Positions 37,092-46,564 of a stretch of 64,000 nucleotides of DNA are shown one piece after another. The translations under genes were made by a program, and so were the position numbers. Numbering within the stretch: the first letter of the stretch is position 1; every line of letters starts with the position of its first letter. Origin of the DNA: Halorussus amylolyticus (lineage in GTDB: Archaea > Halobacteriota > Halobacteria > Halobacteriales > Haladaptataceae); the NCBI RefSeq assembly GCF_004143485.2, contig NZ_ML974137.1:55775-119774 (forward strand). Reading direction: 5' to 3'. The notes beneath the pieces are model-generated. The model made no database searches. It saw only the letters and a program-made list of their open reading frames with translations, and had not been told where the DNA came from.

Positions 37092-38150
37092 TCAGAAAAC
37101 ATTCTGAAGCGGTCCAGCTCGTTCTACGGTTTCGTGGGTATCCCGCACATCCTCAAAGGAAACGTACTGAAGCGAGCAGTGTTCGGCAGGTTCCAACACT
37201 CGCTGGAAAGTTGGCCGGTCCATCTCGCGCCGGACCTTATCTTCGTCATCGGAGGGCGCGACGATGTACATGTCCACCGAGAGATTCGGGACCTTCACCA
37301 CGAAGTCGGTCATCCGGAGAATACCGCTATAGATACTTGTGGTACTCTCTACTTCGAACATCTTCACGATGTAATCGCCGTTGAGCCAGATGACGTCAAC
37401 GTATTCGATGATTCGCATCGCGGCCTCGCTGAATCCAGTGAGGTTGAGGTTCTCGATGCATCCCTCTCCAAGACGCTCGTTCTCGTATTCTTGGTTCTGG
37501 TCGTTCGTGGCAACGTACACGTCGTAGTTGTGCTTCAAACCGAGCTGAATGAGATACCACTGAATCTCGGTGTGTTCTCGGACATTCGTCTCGTCGGCCT
37601 CCTCTTCGAGTTCAAGCTCTGGTTCCTGCTTGGTATGGCCTTCTGATTCTCGTTCGACGTCCGGCGACCGAGTGCGGAAGTCCTGGAAGGCGTCCTCGAT
37701 GGAGGTGTACTGCTGAAGGAGCCGACTCATCGCTTTCTCGGATATCTGCTGGAATCCCTGTGGTGAATAGTCCTCGCTATAGCCGAGTATCATATTCAGT
37801 TCAATACGCGGAATGGAGATGCGATGGAAGTCTTCAACCGTGTAGATGAAGCGGCTATCGCTATTATTCCACAGCCACTTGCCAGCCTCTGGACTCTCGA
37901 AGGAGTGACCAACGCGACCAGTAGCGAAGAATTCTCCCTGATTGTAGAACAGAAGTGGGTCACCGGTTTCCATCCCCTCGAAGAACGTGCGCTTCCGCTC
38001 ACCGCTCGTCGTGCCCCAGATTCGAGCCTCGTCGAGGTTACTGAGCTCGTCGATAGGATGGTCACCGGAGAGATCGTGAGGGGAATCGACCGTACGGTCG
38101 AACTCCTGGGTCCATTCCTCACCCACTGGTACGAGGTACAGTCTGGACAT
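37092..38150 (-). CDS. EVE-like domain plus PD-(D/E)XK endonuclease (restriction enzyme candidate)
   Basis: A 352-residue protein from MSRLYLVPVGEEWTQEF. Residues 1-115 look like an EVE/PUA-type domain (TGDPLLFYNQGEFFATG, then WLWNNSDSRFIYTVEDF), a fold that reads modified or flipped bases. An acidic linker (170-192) leads to a nuclease domain: Asp252 in YVDVIWLNG and Glu266-x-Glu268 in KMFEVEST match a PD-(D/E)XK-like core with a changed last residue. It is convergent with the D12 methylase. Whether it cuts unmodified or modified sites cannot be told. Confidence 0.65.
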   Translation of the reverse strand: MSRLYLVPVGEEWTQEFDRTVDSPHDLSGDHPIDELSNLDEARIWGTTSGERKRTFFEGMETGDPLLFYNQGEFFATGRVGHSFESPEAGKWLWNNSDSRFIYTVEDFHRISIPRIELNMILGYSEDYSPQGFQQISEKAMSRLLQQYTSIEDAFQDFRTRSPDVERESEGHTKQEPELELEEEADETNVREHTEIQWYLIQLGLKHNYDVYVATNDQNQEYENERLGEGCIENLNLTGFSEAAMRIIEYVDVIWLNGDYIVKMFEVESTTSIYSGILRMTDFVVKVPNLSVDMYIVAPSDDEDKVRREMDRPTFQRVLEPAEHCSLQYVSFEDVRDTHETVERAGPLQNVF

Positions 38151-38193
38151 TGACGTGAATGATACAGAGGTGGAACTTAGAGTTTCGGAATGA

Positions 38194-38268
38194 GAGCGGA
38201 ACTTCATTGGCAACAGGAAGCTGGGGAGTACGAAGAAGACGCGGAAGCACCTGGTGATGAGCAGCTAA
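38194..38268 (+). pseudogene. Orphan 3' end of a second D12 methylase gene
   Basis: These 25 codons (ERNFIGN...LVMSS, stop) closely match the end of the D12 gene at 37011-37091. They lie just beyond the start of the endonuclease gene, so the endonuclease is bracketed by two methylase tails. No upstream part of the second methylase is present. Confidence 0.75.
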
Positions 38269-38397
38269 AAGAGGAGGAATAAAGGAACCCCATTCTCAAC
38301 AACCGGTAATGCGACTCATACTGGGCAACCATAACCGGAATATTTTTTATGTGCCTAGAGACCATTTTGATATCAAAGCGATTGCCCTCTCTCGATT

Positions 38398-39882
38398 ATG
38401 ACGTCACAGTTCTCTTCACTTGATGATCCTGCACGATCAGAGTATAACGACGAGGCATTCATTGCGGCTTTACACGCAACTGACTCGCCCCCATCTACGC
38501 AGGAGGTAGCAGATAGGGTTGGGTGCGCCTACTCAACGGCTTGGCGTCGGCTTTCACAATTGCACGATGCTGGCTCGGTTAACTCAAAAAATGGAACCTA
38601 TCCAATCACATGGACACCCGGCAAGTACATCCCGTCCGTCCCGACCTCAGATCTGACCCCGAACTGGCGGTCCGCACCGAAACGCTGGGGCCACTCGCTA
38701 CATACTTTGTCCCCATATGTCGGTGGATTCCCGCCAGCGCTCGCGAACTACTTCATTCGCCGATTCACCGATGCCGGTGACGTCGTGTACGATCCTTTTG
38801 CTGGCGGCGGCACCACGCCCTTAGAAGCAATCTTGGAAGATCGCGTTGCGTGGGCAAGCGATGCATTCGAATACGCAACAATATTGACTCAGGCAAAGTG
38901 CAATCCGTTTACAACATCGGCCTTCAAATCCTATCTCAATACTAAGCTTGAGGAGGCGGAGTCGGTCGATAATACTGACTTTCGTCTTATTGCCGACGAT
39001 AGTTGGCTGAATGAGTCGGATCTCTTAGTATTTTTCTCAGAATATACCCTTGACCAACTCCTCTGCCTTCGAGAAGTACTGAAGGACGACACGTCTCAGG
39101 AGGCCATCTATCTGAAGGCGATTCTGTGTGGCGTCTTGCACGGGCCATCAGAGATGTTTCTCTCGTTGTCCACCAGAGACACGTTCTCGGGTTCTATCGA
39201 CTATGTCAAAGAATACGCTGATGAGCACGACCTCGACCGGCCGGAGCGGGATATCAAGCAGTCGGCCGAACGGAAACAAGAATTGGTCGCGAGGGATCTG
39301 GATAGTTTCCCGACGAACCCGAAGGCGTGCGTTCGCCAAGCCGATGCTACGGATCTTGATTTCCCCAATGATAGCGTCGATTTGATACTGACCTCACCGC
39401 CATATATGCGAGTATTGGACTATTCTTGGAACAACTGGCTGCGGTTGTGGTGGCTGGGCGTTGACCGAGAGACGGAACGGGACTCACTCACGCTTACATC
39501 TCACGAAGAACGCTACCGGAAGTTCGTCCGCAGGACACTTCGAGAGTTAGAACGAATTCTGGCTGATGATGGCTATGCAGTCATCGTCGTTGGTGACGTC
39601 CGGAAGAATCTCACAAACCGGATTGAGTACATTAACACAGCGTATCTGTTCGCGGAAGAGGCGCTCAAGCATACAGACTTGATTCCCCGGCAAATTATCG
39701 ACGACGAGTACGACCTTGAGCACCGGAACTTCGCACGGGCGAACCAGCTTAAGTATGACTACAGTCGTGATCAGAAAGAAGAGAAAGCTATGAGCAAGCT
39801 GGACCGGTGTCTTATCTTGTCTCCTCACAAGGAGCAACTTCCCGAGGCAACCGACCTATCCGTTCCTTGGACAGATAACTGA
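38398..39882 (+). CDS. DNA methyltransferase with N-terminal helix-turn-helix
   Basis: A 494-residue protein. Residues 15-75 form a winged-helix segment (PPSTQEVADRVGCAYSTAW). SAM-binding motif I DPFAGGGTT is at 132-140 and the catalytic motif IV TSPPYMRVL at 332-340, the order of gamma-like amino-methyltransferases but with an unusually long insert of about 190 residues. N4-cytosine or N6-adenine methylation is expected. A TATA-like TATTTTTTATG lies about 50 bases upstream. It converges on the PIN-like gene with seven bases between stops and probably provides self-protection for the HerA/NurA cluster. Confidence 0.8.
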   Translation: MTSQFSSLDDPARSEYNDEAFIAALHATDSPPSTQEVADRVGCAYSTAWRRLSQLHDAGSVNSKNGTYPITWTPGKYIPSVPTSDLTPNWRSAPKRWGHSLHTLSPYVGGFPPALANYFIRRFTDAGDVVYDPFAGGGTTPLEAILEDRVAWASDAFEYATILTQAKCNPFTTSAFKSYLNTKLEEAESVDNTDFRLIADDSWLNESDLLVFFSEYTLDQLLCLREVLKDDTSQEAIYLKAILCGVLHGPSEMFLSLSTRDTFSGSIDYVKEYADEHDLDRPERDIKQSAERKQELVARDLDSFPTNPKACVRQADATDLDFPNDSVDLILTSPPYMRVLDYSWNNWLRLWWLGVDRETERDSLTLTSHEERYRKFVRRTLRELERILADDGYAVIVVGDVRKNLTNRIEYINTAYLFAEEALKHTDLIPRQIIDDEYDLEHRNFARANQLKYDYSRDQKEEKAMSKLDRCLILSPHKEQLPEATDLSVPWTDN

Positions 39883-39889
39883 TCGGCTT

Positions 39890-40645
39890 TTAGGGGAGGA
39901 GATCGAGGAACTCACGAGTTTGTAGCAGATCAAGCTTCGCCGCCGTTGAATAGACAATCGCAATGGTATCGTTGATTTCCTGTCTGCCACCAGCGTCCAG
40001 GGCGAACGATGCAAAGTCGCCAATGGTGTTGTCTGCACCAGGGATTGGTTCTTCCCTATCGCCGACGATATCTGAGGTATCCATCGAAACGAATGTACCG
40101 CTGCCCCCTCGAGTATGCCACTCAGTTGCGTCACATAGGAGCGATTGGTCGTTCGAGTTGTTCACTACCGTGTTAAGTCGGTAGTGGAGCGTATCCCAAT
40201 CATCCGTAACGGGCGTCTTCGATGGGTCTATGATCTCGACTTCACCGAGCGGTTCTTCAAAGAGATTCTTGTAGCCGACGAGCAACTTATTTCGCTCTTC
40301 TTTAAGTCTAGCGAAGACTTCCTCTCGAGACTCCAGATTTGCACACTCGCCAAACAAATCGCGTGCGAAGGACTCGTCATTGTATGACAGATTTGGGAAG
40401 TCAAGCGGGTTGATGTCTCCAATTCTTTGCCCGTTGTTGAGCTTTTCTTTTACCCAATCAACAAAATCGACACGTCGGTTCTTCAGCTTCTCATACTCTT
40501 CGTGCCCGTTTTCACTCGTTAGCTTCCCAACGTCTGAATACTCTTCAAACAGTTCTGTCGCATCATCTCGTTCATCAAGCGTGTAATCCAACAGAACGGA
40601 GTTATCGAGAAACGCTTCGGAGGTGTCTACATTCTGCGAACTCAT
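39890..40645 (-). CDS. PIN-like nuclease candidate
   Basis: A 251-residue protein. FLDNSVLLDY (12-21) resembles the first PIN strand with Asp14. A long helical middle follows. SLLCDATEWHTRGG (168-181) and TFVSMDTSDIVGD (184-196) resemble the last two PIN motifs, with Asp172, Asp189 and Asp192. The order and spacing fit larger PIN-like effectors. Its ATG overlaps the stop of the upstream unknown gene (ATGA). RNA or DNA cleavage upon invasion is inferred. Confidence 0.55.
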   Translation of the reverse strand: MSSQNVDTSEAFLDNSVLLDYTLDERDDATELFEEYSDVGKLTSENGHEEYEKLKNRRVDFVDWVKEKLNNGQRIGDINPLDFPNLSYNDESFARDLFGECANLESREEVFARLKEERNKLLVGYKNLFEEPLGEVEIIDPSKTPVTDDWDTLHYRLNTVVNNSNDQSLLCDATEWHTRGGSGTFVSMDTSDIVGDREEPIPGADNTIGDFASFALDAGGRQEINDTIAIVYSTAAKLDLLQTREFLDLLP

Positions 40646-41652
40646 TCAGACTCACCTTGCGCAGGTTCATCAGTTACCGTATCCACAACACCGAATAGTT
40701 CGTCGATTTTCTCATCTAGCGCATCCGTCCGCGTAGGGAACGCCGACGGAGATGGATACGCATCGATACGCATCAATTCTGCCTCCATGTCTTCCAATTG
40801 CTCGGTAAATTCCGACTCATGGTCAGTTAGCGCACTTCGACTTCGGTCATCAAGGTCGTCCGCGCCTGGGCCTTTGGACGTGGCCAATGACAGACAGTGG
40901 GCGACTAATGTCCAAGCGACTTCATCGTAGAATTCCTCAAGGGACGTAACATACGTGAAGACATCGTACGAGACGGCGTCCTGTCCCCGATCTGCAATTC
41001 CTAGGAAGGAGAGTTCGACAAGATTCAGAAGAGCGGGTACGGTTTCGGAAACCCTCGCAAAGGCCTCATCTCCAAGTTCAAGCTCTAACCCAGCCGTAGC
41101 TGTAATTGCTTTCTCGTATTGAGTGTCAAGAGTATACGTATCCAGTCGTTCCGTCTCTGGGTCAACACTCTGCCGCAGCATTTTGAAACACTCTCGGAGT
41201 TGGACGTTCGCTAGATATAGCCGCTTGAATCGATCAGGTGCATGCTGTTCGTAGAACTGCCGAAGGAACTCATGAGTTGCATCGTTGGCATGGCTGAGCG
41301 AAGGATAGTACTCATCGCTACGATAGAAGTTGGCGAAGTCGTCTTCTCCAAGCTCAATGAACTCTTCAACCGGGTCTGATTCTATCGATGGTGTTTGAGT
41401 TCCATCAATGCCAGCATCCATCGCAACACCGCCACCACCGGCTGGTGTATTCAATCCGTACTTGAACCAACTCATTGTCACTGGCGGGTGCTCAACGCCT
41501 TCAAGCCAGTGGTGAAGAGCGATATCAACATACTTCTGCCGTTTGATTGCGTCCCCTGGAGTGAGTGAGATATTGCGCTCCTCACACACGGTATCCAGCC
41601 CGGCGTTGATCCGTCGAAGGAGTTCGCGTTCCGTCGGCATTGAATCGCTCAT
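40642..41652 (-). CDS. Unknown protein of the HerA/NurA cluster
   Basis: A 336-residue acidic, mostly helical soluble protein (PTERELLRRINAGLDTVCEE; ALHHWLEGVEHPPVTMSWFKYG; an EFYDEVAWTLVAHCLSLA stretch near 245). A glycine-rich loop PAGGGG lies at about 70. No nuclease or ATPase motif was seen. It sits between NurA and the PIN-like gene, overlapping the latter, so it may be an adaptor or sensor. Confidence 0.65.
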   Translation of the reverse strand: MSDSMPTERELLRRINAGLDTVCEERNISLTPGDAIKRQKYVDIALHHWLEGVEHPPVTMSWFKYGLNTPAGGGGVAMDAGIDGTQTPSIESDPVEEFIELGEDDFANFYRSDEYYPSLSHANDATHEFLRQFYEQHAPDRFKRLYLANVQLRECFKMLRQSVDPETERLDTYTLDTQYEKAITATAGLELELGDEAFARVSETVPALLNLVELSFLGIADRGQDAVSYDVFTYVTSLEEFYDEVAWTLVAHCLSLATSKGPGADDLDDRSRSALTDHESEFTEQLEDMEAELMRIDAYPSPSAFPTRTDALDEKIDELFGVVDTVTDEPAQGESE

Positions 41653-41737
41653 TGTTGATCACCGGACTGACCATGAGCCATCGATTTGCGGCAGGCTACT
41701 GGCCGGTTCGTATACCGGTATACATTTTGGGAACAGT

Positions 41738-43123
41738 TCATTCTTTCGCTTCTGTCAATAAGTTAGTCAGCTTCCCGAGGATCTGGTCACTCAGTTCCTC
41801 TGGCAGCGATGCCTTATCATGAGCCACAACCAATGGGATGAGGCCGTTCTCATATCGAATTGTCCGGAGTTTGTCTAAGACGGTCACAGTCCGCGCAAGT
41901 TCTGGATAAGCGTCTTCGGAGACACGCAAGCCGCCTTCACGATGGCCGTCAGTGAAGCGCCGTGGAACGGTGAAGGCGAAGCAGTGGCCGTCCTGAGTTC
42001 GGGTGGCAGACCGATAGATAAAGTTCTTCCCATAATAGGTCTTCTTGCCGAACGGCTCTGTCCTATCACCGGCTGAGATGTGCTTGTAGATGACATCGTT
42101 CGGCAGTTCAAGTAACCAAGGTCCAGCCATTCGATCCTTCACTGACTCGGCAAAACTCGCGAATTTGCCGGTCTTGTGAATACCCGACACAACGAACGGT
42201 GCTCCGCCGTCACCCATGTGTGCTTCCTGTACTTCGGATAGAATCTGTAAAATCGGATCATGGATCCATGCGGCAGTGTCGAACTGCGCTAGGGGTCCAT
42301 CCTTGACAATGGCTGTCCGATTGAGTGCGTCTCGCCCTTGTTTGTCGAGATGCTTAACCGCATTCACTAACACGAGATGCTCAACGATACCCATCAGGAG
42401 ATTGAGTGCTGTGACGTTCTCCTGAGAGCCCGCAACACGTTCGTGAGTTCGAAGCGCATCCGTCGGGTACGTGGGCTTGTCACATTCTGGGCAGGAATCT
42501 TCTCGGGTTGAGTTGACTATTAGCGACTCTTCATCACAATCTGGATTCGGGCAGTTCTCAAGCCGAAGTTTCCCTCGTCCGGATTCAATTCGATCTTCTC
42601 GGCGGTGAAGCAGTTCGTGGTACGTGGTGAATAGTGTCCGCCCGAACGCCTCACGGCGCTTGAAATTCCTAAACACCATCTTCCGCCAGCTCTCGTGAGT
42701 TGATCCAGCATCAAACAGGGTATTCGAACTCGGAAGTACCATGTTGTACTCTTGAACCGAACCTAAGTCTTCCACGACAGATGGGTTCAAAAATGCCTGG
42801 TTTTGTTGCTGACGTACAACTTGCATATCGATCTCTGCTAAGCGAATCGACAGGAAGCCGACACGCTTGTTCAACAGCGGATCTCCAACGGTGACTTCAA
42901 CTCGGGACCCATCGATACCGTAAACACGCTCGATAGGCGGATTGACATCGTCTGCCATCGATAACGCAGGTGGCCGCATGACGTTCTCATCCGGATCCCA
43001 CCCTTCTTCCGGTGGTGTAAATGTGAATTCTGCTAACTCCGTTTTCAATTGCTGGTCGCGCGTAAGGTCAATGTGACCTAGACTGTTTGCTGGCTCATCG
43101 CCGGAGTCGTCTTGGTATCCCAT
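41738..43123 (-). CDS. NurA-family nuclease with inserted zinc ribbon
   Basis: A 461-residue protein. VYGIDGSRVEVTVG (67-80) holds the first metal-binding Asp of the NurA fold; the end has ENGLIPLVVAHDKASLP with the second. A zinc-ribbon-like insert CPNPDCDEES ... CPECDKP lies at about 190-220, which standard NurA lacks. NurA forms a ring nuclease driven by HerA. The start overlaps the HerA stop (TAATG), so the two are made together. It is longer than housekeeping NurA. Confidence 0.75.
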   Translation of the reverse strand: MGYQDDSGDEPANSLGHIDLTRDQQLKTELAEFTFTPPEEGWDPDENVMRPPALSMADDVNPPIERVYGIDGSRVEVTVGDPLLNKRVGFLSIRLAEIDMQVVRQQQNQAFLNPSVVEDLGSVQEYNMVLPSSNTLFDAGSTHESWRKMVFRNFKRREAFGRTLFTTYHELLHRREDRIESGRGKLRLENCPNPDCDEESLIVNSTREDSCPECDKPTYPTDALRTHERVAGSQENVTALNLLMGIVEHLVLVNAVKHLDKQGRDALNRTAIVKDGPLAQFDTAAWIHDPILQILSEVQEAHMGDGGAPFVVSGIHKTGKFASFAESVKDRMAGPWLLELPNDVIYKHISAGDRTEPFGKKTYYGKNFIYRSATRTQDGHCFAFTVPRRFTDGHREGGLRVSEDAYPELARTVTVLDKLRTIRYENGLIPLVVAHDKASLPEELSDQILGKLTNLLTEAKE

Positions 43124-45333
43124 TAGTCGTCTTCGTCAGTTAGCATTGGTTCTGCGGCCGCGGTCCCGGCCACCTCATCATTGTCACTCCGTCGTTCTGC
43201 CGCTCGATCTTCGAGTTCGTCGCGGTCGTATCCCATTTCATTAACCAACCAATCAATATCGAATAGGCTAATCTTTGCCGGGACAATGTATTCCCCGGAG
43301 TCCGTCTTTATGCGAGCAAACCCGACGTCCTCCACGTTTCGAATACCGTGTTCAAAGTCCTCAAAATTATAATAATTCGCTAGTTCGTTAATTTCCTTCT
43401 TACTGTTAAGATGCGTGACGATCCAATTTGCCGTGTTTGATAGTACACGAGGGTCAATGTCTGAGACTTCTTGCGTTGCGTATGTCATCCCGATTTTGAA
43501 TTTTGCACCCTCTTTTGCGAGTTGGACGTAGGGGTTCTGTTCGTCGCTATTGCGATAGCGATCCTTATCGAAGTGCTGATGAGCCTCTTCTAGGTAGAGC
43601 TGAATAATTGGAAGGTCATCGTCATCTTCCTCTGGATCCTGAAACCGTCTCATCGATGTCGATAGGATTGCGTGAGTGATTCGAGTAGTTTCTTGCTGGA
43701 CAACCTCTGATTTTCCGTTCGAGATATCTACAACAACGATTTGGCCATCACTCAGATCCCTGTAAATCTCCTCTGCAGCATCGATATCCGAATCGACATT
43801 GTGGAAATCAATCAGTTCAGAGAGGAGTCGGTGACCAGACTGACCGGTCGTACTGAACATTTTCAATACTTTCCTGAGTTCTTCGTTCACCCAGTCTTTA
43901 TCCCGATCAGTGAGATCTCTATATCGCTGGTTGAATCCGTCGATATTCTCTGCAACACCTTCCCAGAAAGGTACGAGCAAATTCGCTTCCATTTTCAAGT
44001 CGTGGCCTCCCGGTCTCGGCACACCGACTCCATGCTCTTCGTTAATATACTGGACTAATTCGTCTTTGACACCCAGCCATGGATAGTTACTATCCTCTTC
44101 AAATTCTGGCCCCCAATCTGGAGGCAGATCCAACTGCTTAGCTAATAAAGCGAGATATGCGAAATGGACTCGTTTGAGCCGTTCTTTTGTGGATGGGCTT
44201 TCGGCGTTAATTATTTCTTCAACCGACGGCGGCTGAACGGTGAGGAAATCCCGAATGTAATTGCTAGTCTTGTCGGTCAATACTTGCTGTACACGTAGAT
44301 AAGCAATATTCAAATTTTCTGGATCCAGCAGGTTCGAGCGAAGCGGCTTGACGTTCTCCTCCCCCGGTTTAGCGCCATACTTGTATATGGTAGTTGTATC
44401 TCCAAGGTCAGCCAGCGCTTTTTCGTCTTGGTCATTTGCGTAAGCATACTCCCCACTAGGGTCAAATAGGAGCTGTCCAACGTCTTCGTCTGCTTCTTCG
44501 ATAGCCGTCGCGAGGATCTTCATCGCGTTCGATTTCCCTGTCCTCGTCATGCCGAACAGGGCCGTTTTCGTGCCGATAAAGTCTTCAATCGGAATCGACA
44601 CAGAGGGGCGATCATCCTCGTCCCAAATACGCGTGCTCGTGTACTTTACCTCGCCAATCTCAACCTGTACGTCACTGCGGTGGGATGGATAACTTGCGAC
44701 CCACGAGAGCGCTTTGTCCTGTAGTTTGTAGACGATATAGTTGCCCGCAGAGAAAACATTCTGAATGTCACTCCCGTAGCGGAGTATCCTGTCAATATTC
44801 GGTTCGGAGTAGGCATCCTCATCATCCTTTGGATCATCAAAATAGAATGTTCCGAGAACTTTTGCCGAGATACCAGAGTATTGCATCTCACGTTGAGTCA
44901 GAAGATCTGCGACGTCTTCTTCACTTGGCTTGGAGCCATTTTGCGATGTGACAGTCTGACGAATAGCATCATGCCGATTAGTTTTCAGACGTGTTTCTGT
45001 TGGGAGGTCGGCAGGCCCTTTGACACGGAGTAACATAGCGTGGTCAGGCTCCTCAATAATCGAGTCTGTTTCAGCAATTGATTCGTCAGTATTGACTCCA
45101 GGAACTGCCCACTCATCGTCAGTCGGGTCACCTTCCTCCGGGGTGACGGCTTGAACCATCGGACGAGCTAATAGAAGCGTATGCCGCGGAAGTCCGCCTG
45201 CCTCCTGAGTCCAGTAGTCGTTGACCAAGATAGAACACTGATCGTATTCCATAGAAAATATCCCGCCGACGTGACTGCTCTCGTCGATAAGATCGGAAAT
45301 AGCAGGTTCATGAACCGCCCACCGGTCTGTCAT
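43123..45333 (-). CDS. HerA-type hexameric ATPase/translocase
   Basis: A 736-residue protein. Residues 1-240 are a divergent N-terminal barrel-like part. Walker A is GMTRTGKS (261-268), followed by LLFDPSGEYAY. Walker B is in LPIIQLYLEEAHQHF (near 590). The end carries GIRNVEDVGFARIKTDSGEYIVPAK-like strands seen in HerA, where a strap follows the ATPase core. HerA pumps DNA into NurA. It is first gene of the minus-strand cluster, with a TATA-like AATTATAACT near 45350. A+T-rich relative to the backbone. Confidence 0.85.
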   Translation of the reverse strand: MTDRWAVHEPAISDLIDESSHVGGIFSMEYDQCSILVNDYWTQEAGGLPRHTLLLARPMVQAVTPEEGDPTDDEWAVPGVNTDESIAETDSIIEEPDHAMLLRVKGPADLPTETRLKTNRHDAIRQTVTSQNGSKPSEEDVADLLTQREMQYSGISAKVLGTFYFDDPKDDEDAYSEPNIDRILRYGSDIQNVFSAGNYIVYKLQDKALSWVASYPSHRSDVQVEIGEVKYTSTRIWDEDDRPSVSIPIEDFIGTKTALFGMTRTGKSNAMKILATAIEEADEDVGQLLFDPSGEYAYANDQDEKALADLGDTTTIYKYGAKPGEENVKPLRSNLLDPENLNIAYLRVQQVLTDKTSNYIRDFLTVQPPSVEEIINAESPSTKERLKRVHFAYLALLAKQLDLPPDWGPEFEEDSNYPWLGVKDELVQYINEEHGVGVPRPGGHDLKMEANLLVPFWEGVAENIDGFNQRYRDLTDRDKDWVNEELRKVLKMFSTTGQSGHRLLSELIDFHNVDSDIDAAEEIYRDLSDGQIVVVDISNGKSEVVQQETTRITHAILSTSMRRFQDPEEDDDDLPIIQLYLEEAHQHFDKDRYRNSDEQNPYVQLAKEGAKFKIGMTYATQEVSDIDPRVLSNTANWIVTHLNSKKEINELANYYNFEDFEHGIRNVEDVGFARIKTDSGEYIVPAKISLFDIDWLVNEMGYDRDELEDRAAERRSDNDEVAGTAAAEPMLTDEDD

Positions 45334-45537
45334 GAGCCGAGTTTCTAATTGATGAGTTATAATTCTATCTACTTAGACCCGAGGTAATCCGCCGTGTGTC
45401 TGGATGTTCTATGCTAATCCAATTCCTAATTCAATTAGTAAGTATATGCAATACCATCGCCCTCAAAGGTCCATCAATTGGGGTTAATTATACCGATACA
45501 AGACTAGTCGTTTCTGATTTTAGGACTTGAGTGTGAA

Positions 45538-45930
45538 TCAGACCTGATCCTCAAAGCGACTAAGGTCCTCGATATCTAGCAGCAAACAATCAATCGAGTC
45601 GAACATTGCATCCCAGTCGATCCCACCAAAATCCCATTTTTCAGCGACTACGACTGCCTTCGGTACATCGACATTCCGAAAATCACCCATTTCAGCGTAT
45701 GCACGCCGCATATGATTGATATAGGTACTCTGGTTAGAGCTGCGGTTCGTCTCTTTGACTTCCACGTATCCTTTTCGAACACCGTAGCTGTTCGAGAGAA
45801 CGCAGTCCACCTGCCAAGTATTTCCTGATTTTCCGACCTCAGAACGCTTTTCGACGGTGTATCCCGTTCGCTCAGAAAGAGTTGTCCGAACGTGTTCTTC
45901 GAAGTTCTGGTAGGGATTCCCTGCTGTCAT
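45538..45930 (-). CDS. Small PD-(D/E)XK nuclease-like protein
   Basis: A 130-residue protein. WQVDCVLSNSYG (39-50) supplies Asp42 and GYVEVKETNRSS (54-65) supplies Glu57-x-Lys59, a good PD-(D/E)XK core. The N terminus FEEHVRTTLSERTGYTVEKR is the usual first helix and strand. Such stand-alone modules occur as restriction or repair nucleases. It precedes the HerA gene on the same strand with a 204-bp gap. Confidence 0.65.
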   Translation of the reverse strand: MTAGNPYQNFEEHVRTTLSERTGYTVEKRSEVGKSGNTWQVDCVLSNSYGVRKGYVEVKETNRSSNQSTYINHMRRAYAEMGDFRNVDVPKAVVVAEKWDFGGIDWDAMFDSIDCLLLDIEDLSRFEDQV

Positions 45931-46043
45931 CTGTTGTCCTTTGAGATTTCAAGCGTGTGTTCGCTTTATTCTATCTCTCTCGAATCGAGGTCGCCAGCAA
46001 GATACTTTTGACTTTTCTCAGCCATTTCACCCAAAGAGAGTAT

Positions 46044-46544
46044 TCATTTCTGACTCCAGCGACGATACGCCTTTTCTACCTTGTTTCGGACGGACTCTTC
46101 GACATCGGCGAGATCATACCTATCGCTGAGGTCGCTCGTCGTGCCGTACCGAGCACCAGTGTCTGAATTCTCGTATCCAGACCCGCATTTTTTCATCTCA
46201 CCTTTGTTGTCACGGTAGCGAACGGTAAACGACCCATCACGGAATGCTATATCCGCAACCTTTCGGTGAGTTCCTGCCACTTGGAAGGTGAGATATTCCA
46301 CTCCATACCCTTCTTCGTAGCCACGATTCAGCTTACCCGTATCTTCAATTTCAGTGACTATCTCATCGATAGCGGAGCGGAGTTCGTCATTTAGGTATGC
46401 TGCGAGCTTGTCCACATCCGTACCCGCTGCGATTCCAAGTACACGTTTGAGAACATCGTTGAACGTATCAACGCCGTGTCTCTGTTTGAGCGCTTCTAGT
46501 TCGTCGTGTACTGTTTCGTCGACTTTGATAGTTTTCTCAGCCAT
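46044..46544 (-). CDS. Ribbon-helix-helix-like regulator with C-terminal domain
   Basis: A 166-residue protein from MAEKTIKVDETVHDELEAL. The first 45 residues resemble small DUF7557/VapB-like ribbon-helix-helix proteins (TFNDVLKRVLG). The second half (HRKVADIAFRDGSFTVRYRDNKGE) is a beta-rich domain of unknown type. Three 9-bp tandem repeats just upstream of the ATG look like its own operator. Confidence 0.6.
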   Translation of the reverse strand: MAEKTIKVDETVHDELEALKQRHGVDTFNDVLKRVLGIAAGTDVDKLAAYLNDELRSAIDEIVTEIEDTGKLNRGYEEGYGVEYLTFQVAGTHRKVADIAFRDGSFTVRYRDNKGEMKKCGSGYENSDTGARYGTTSDLSDRYDLADVEESVRNKVEKAYRRWSQK

Positions 46545-46564
46545 GATTACACACACCGGATTAC

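Noticed and set aside
35688..40645. PIN-like protein at 39890 as a simple VapC partner
   Set aside because: It is about twice VapC length, has no antitoxin beside it and is coupled to the NurA/HerA cluster; the true VapC is at 35688.
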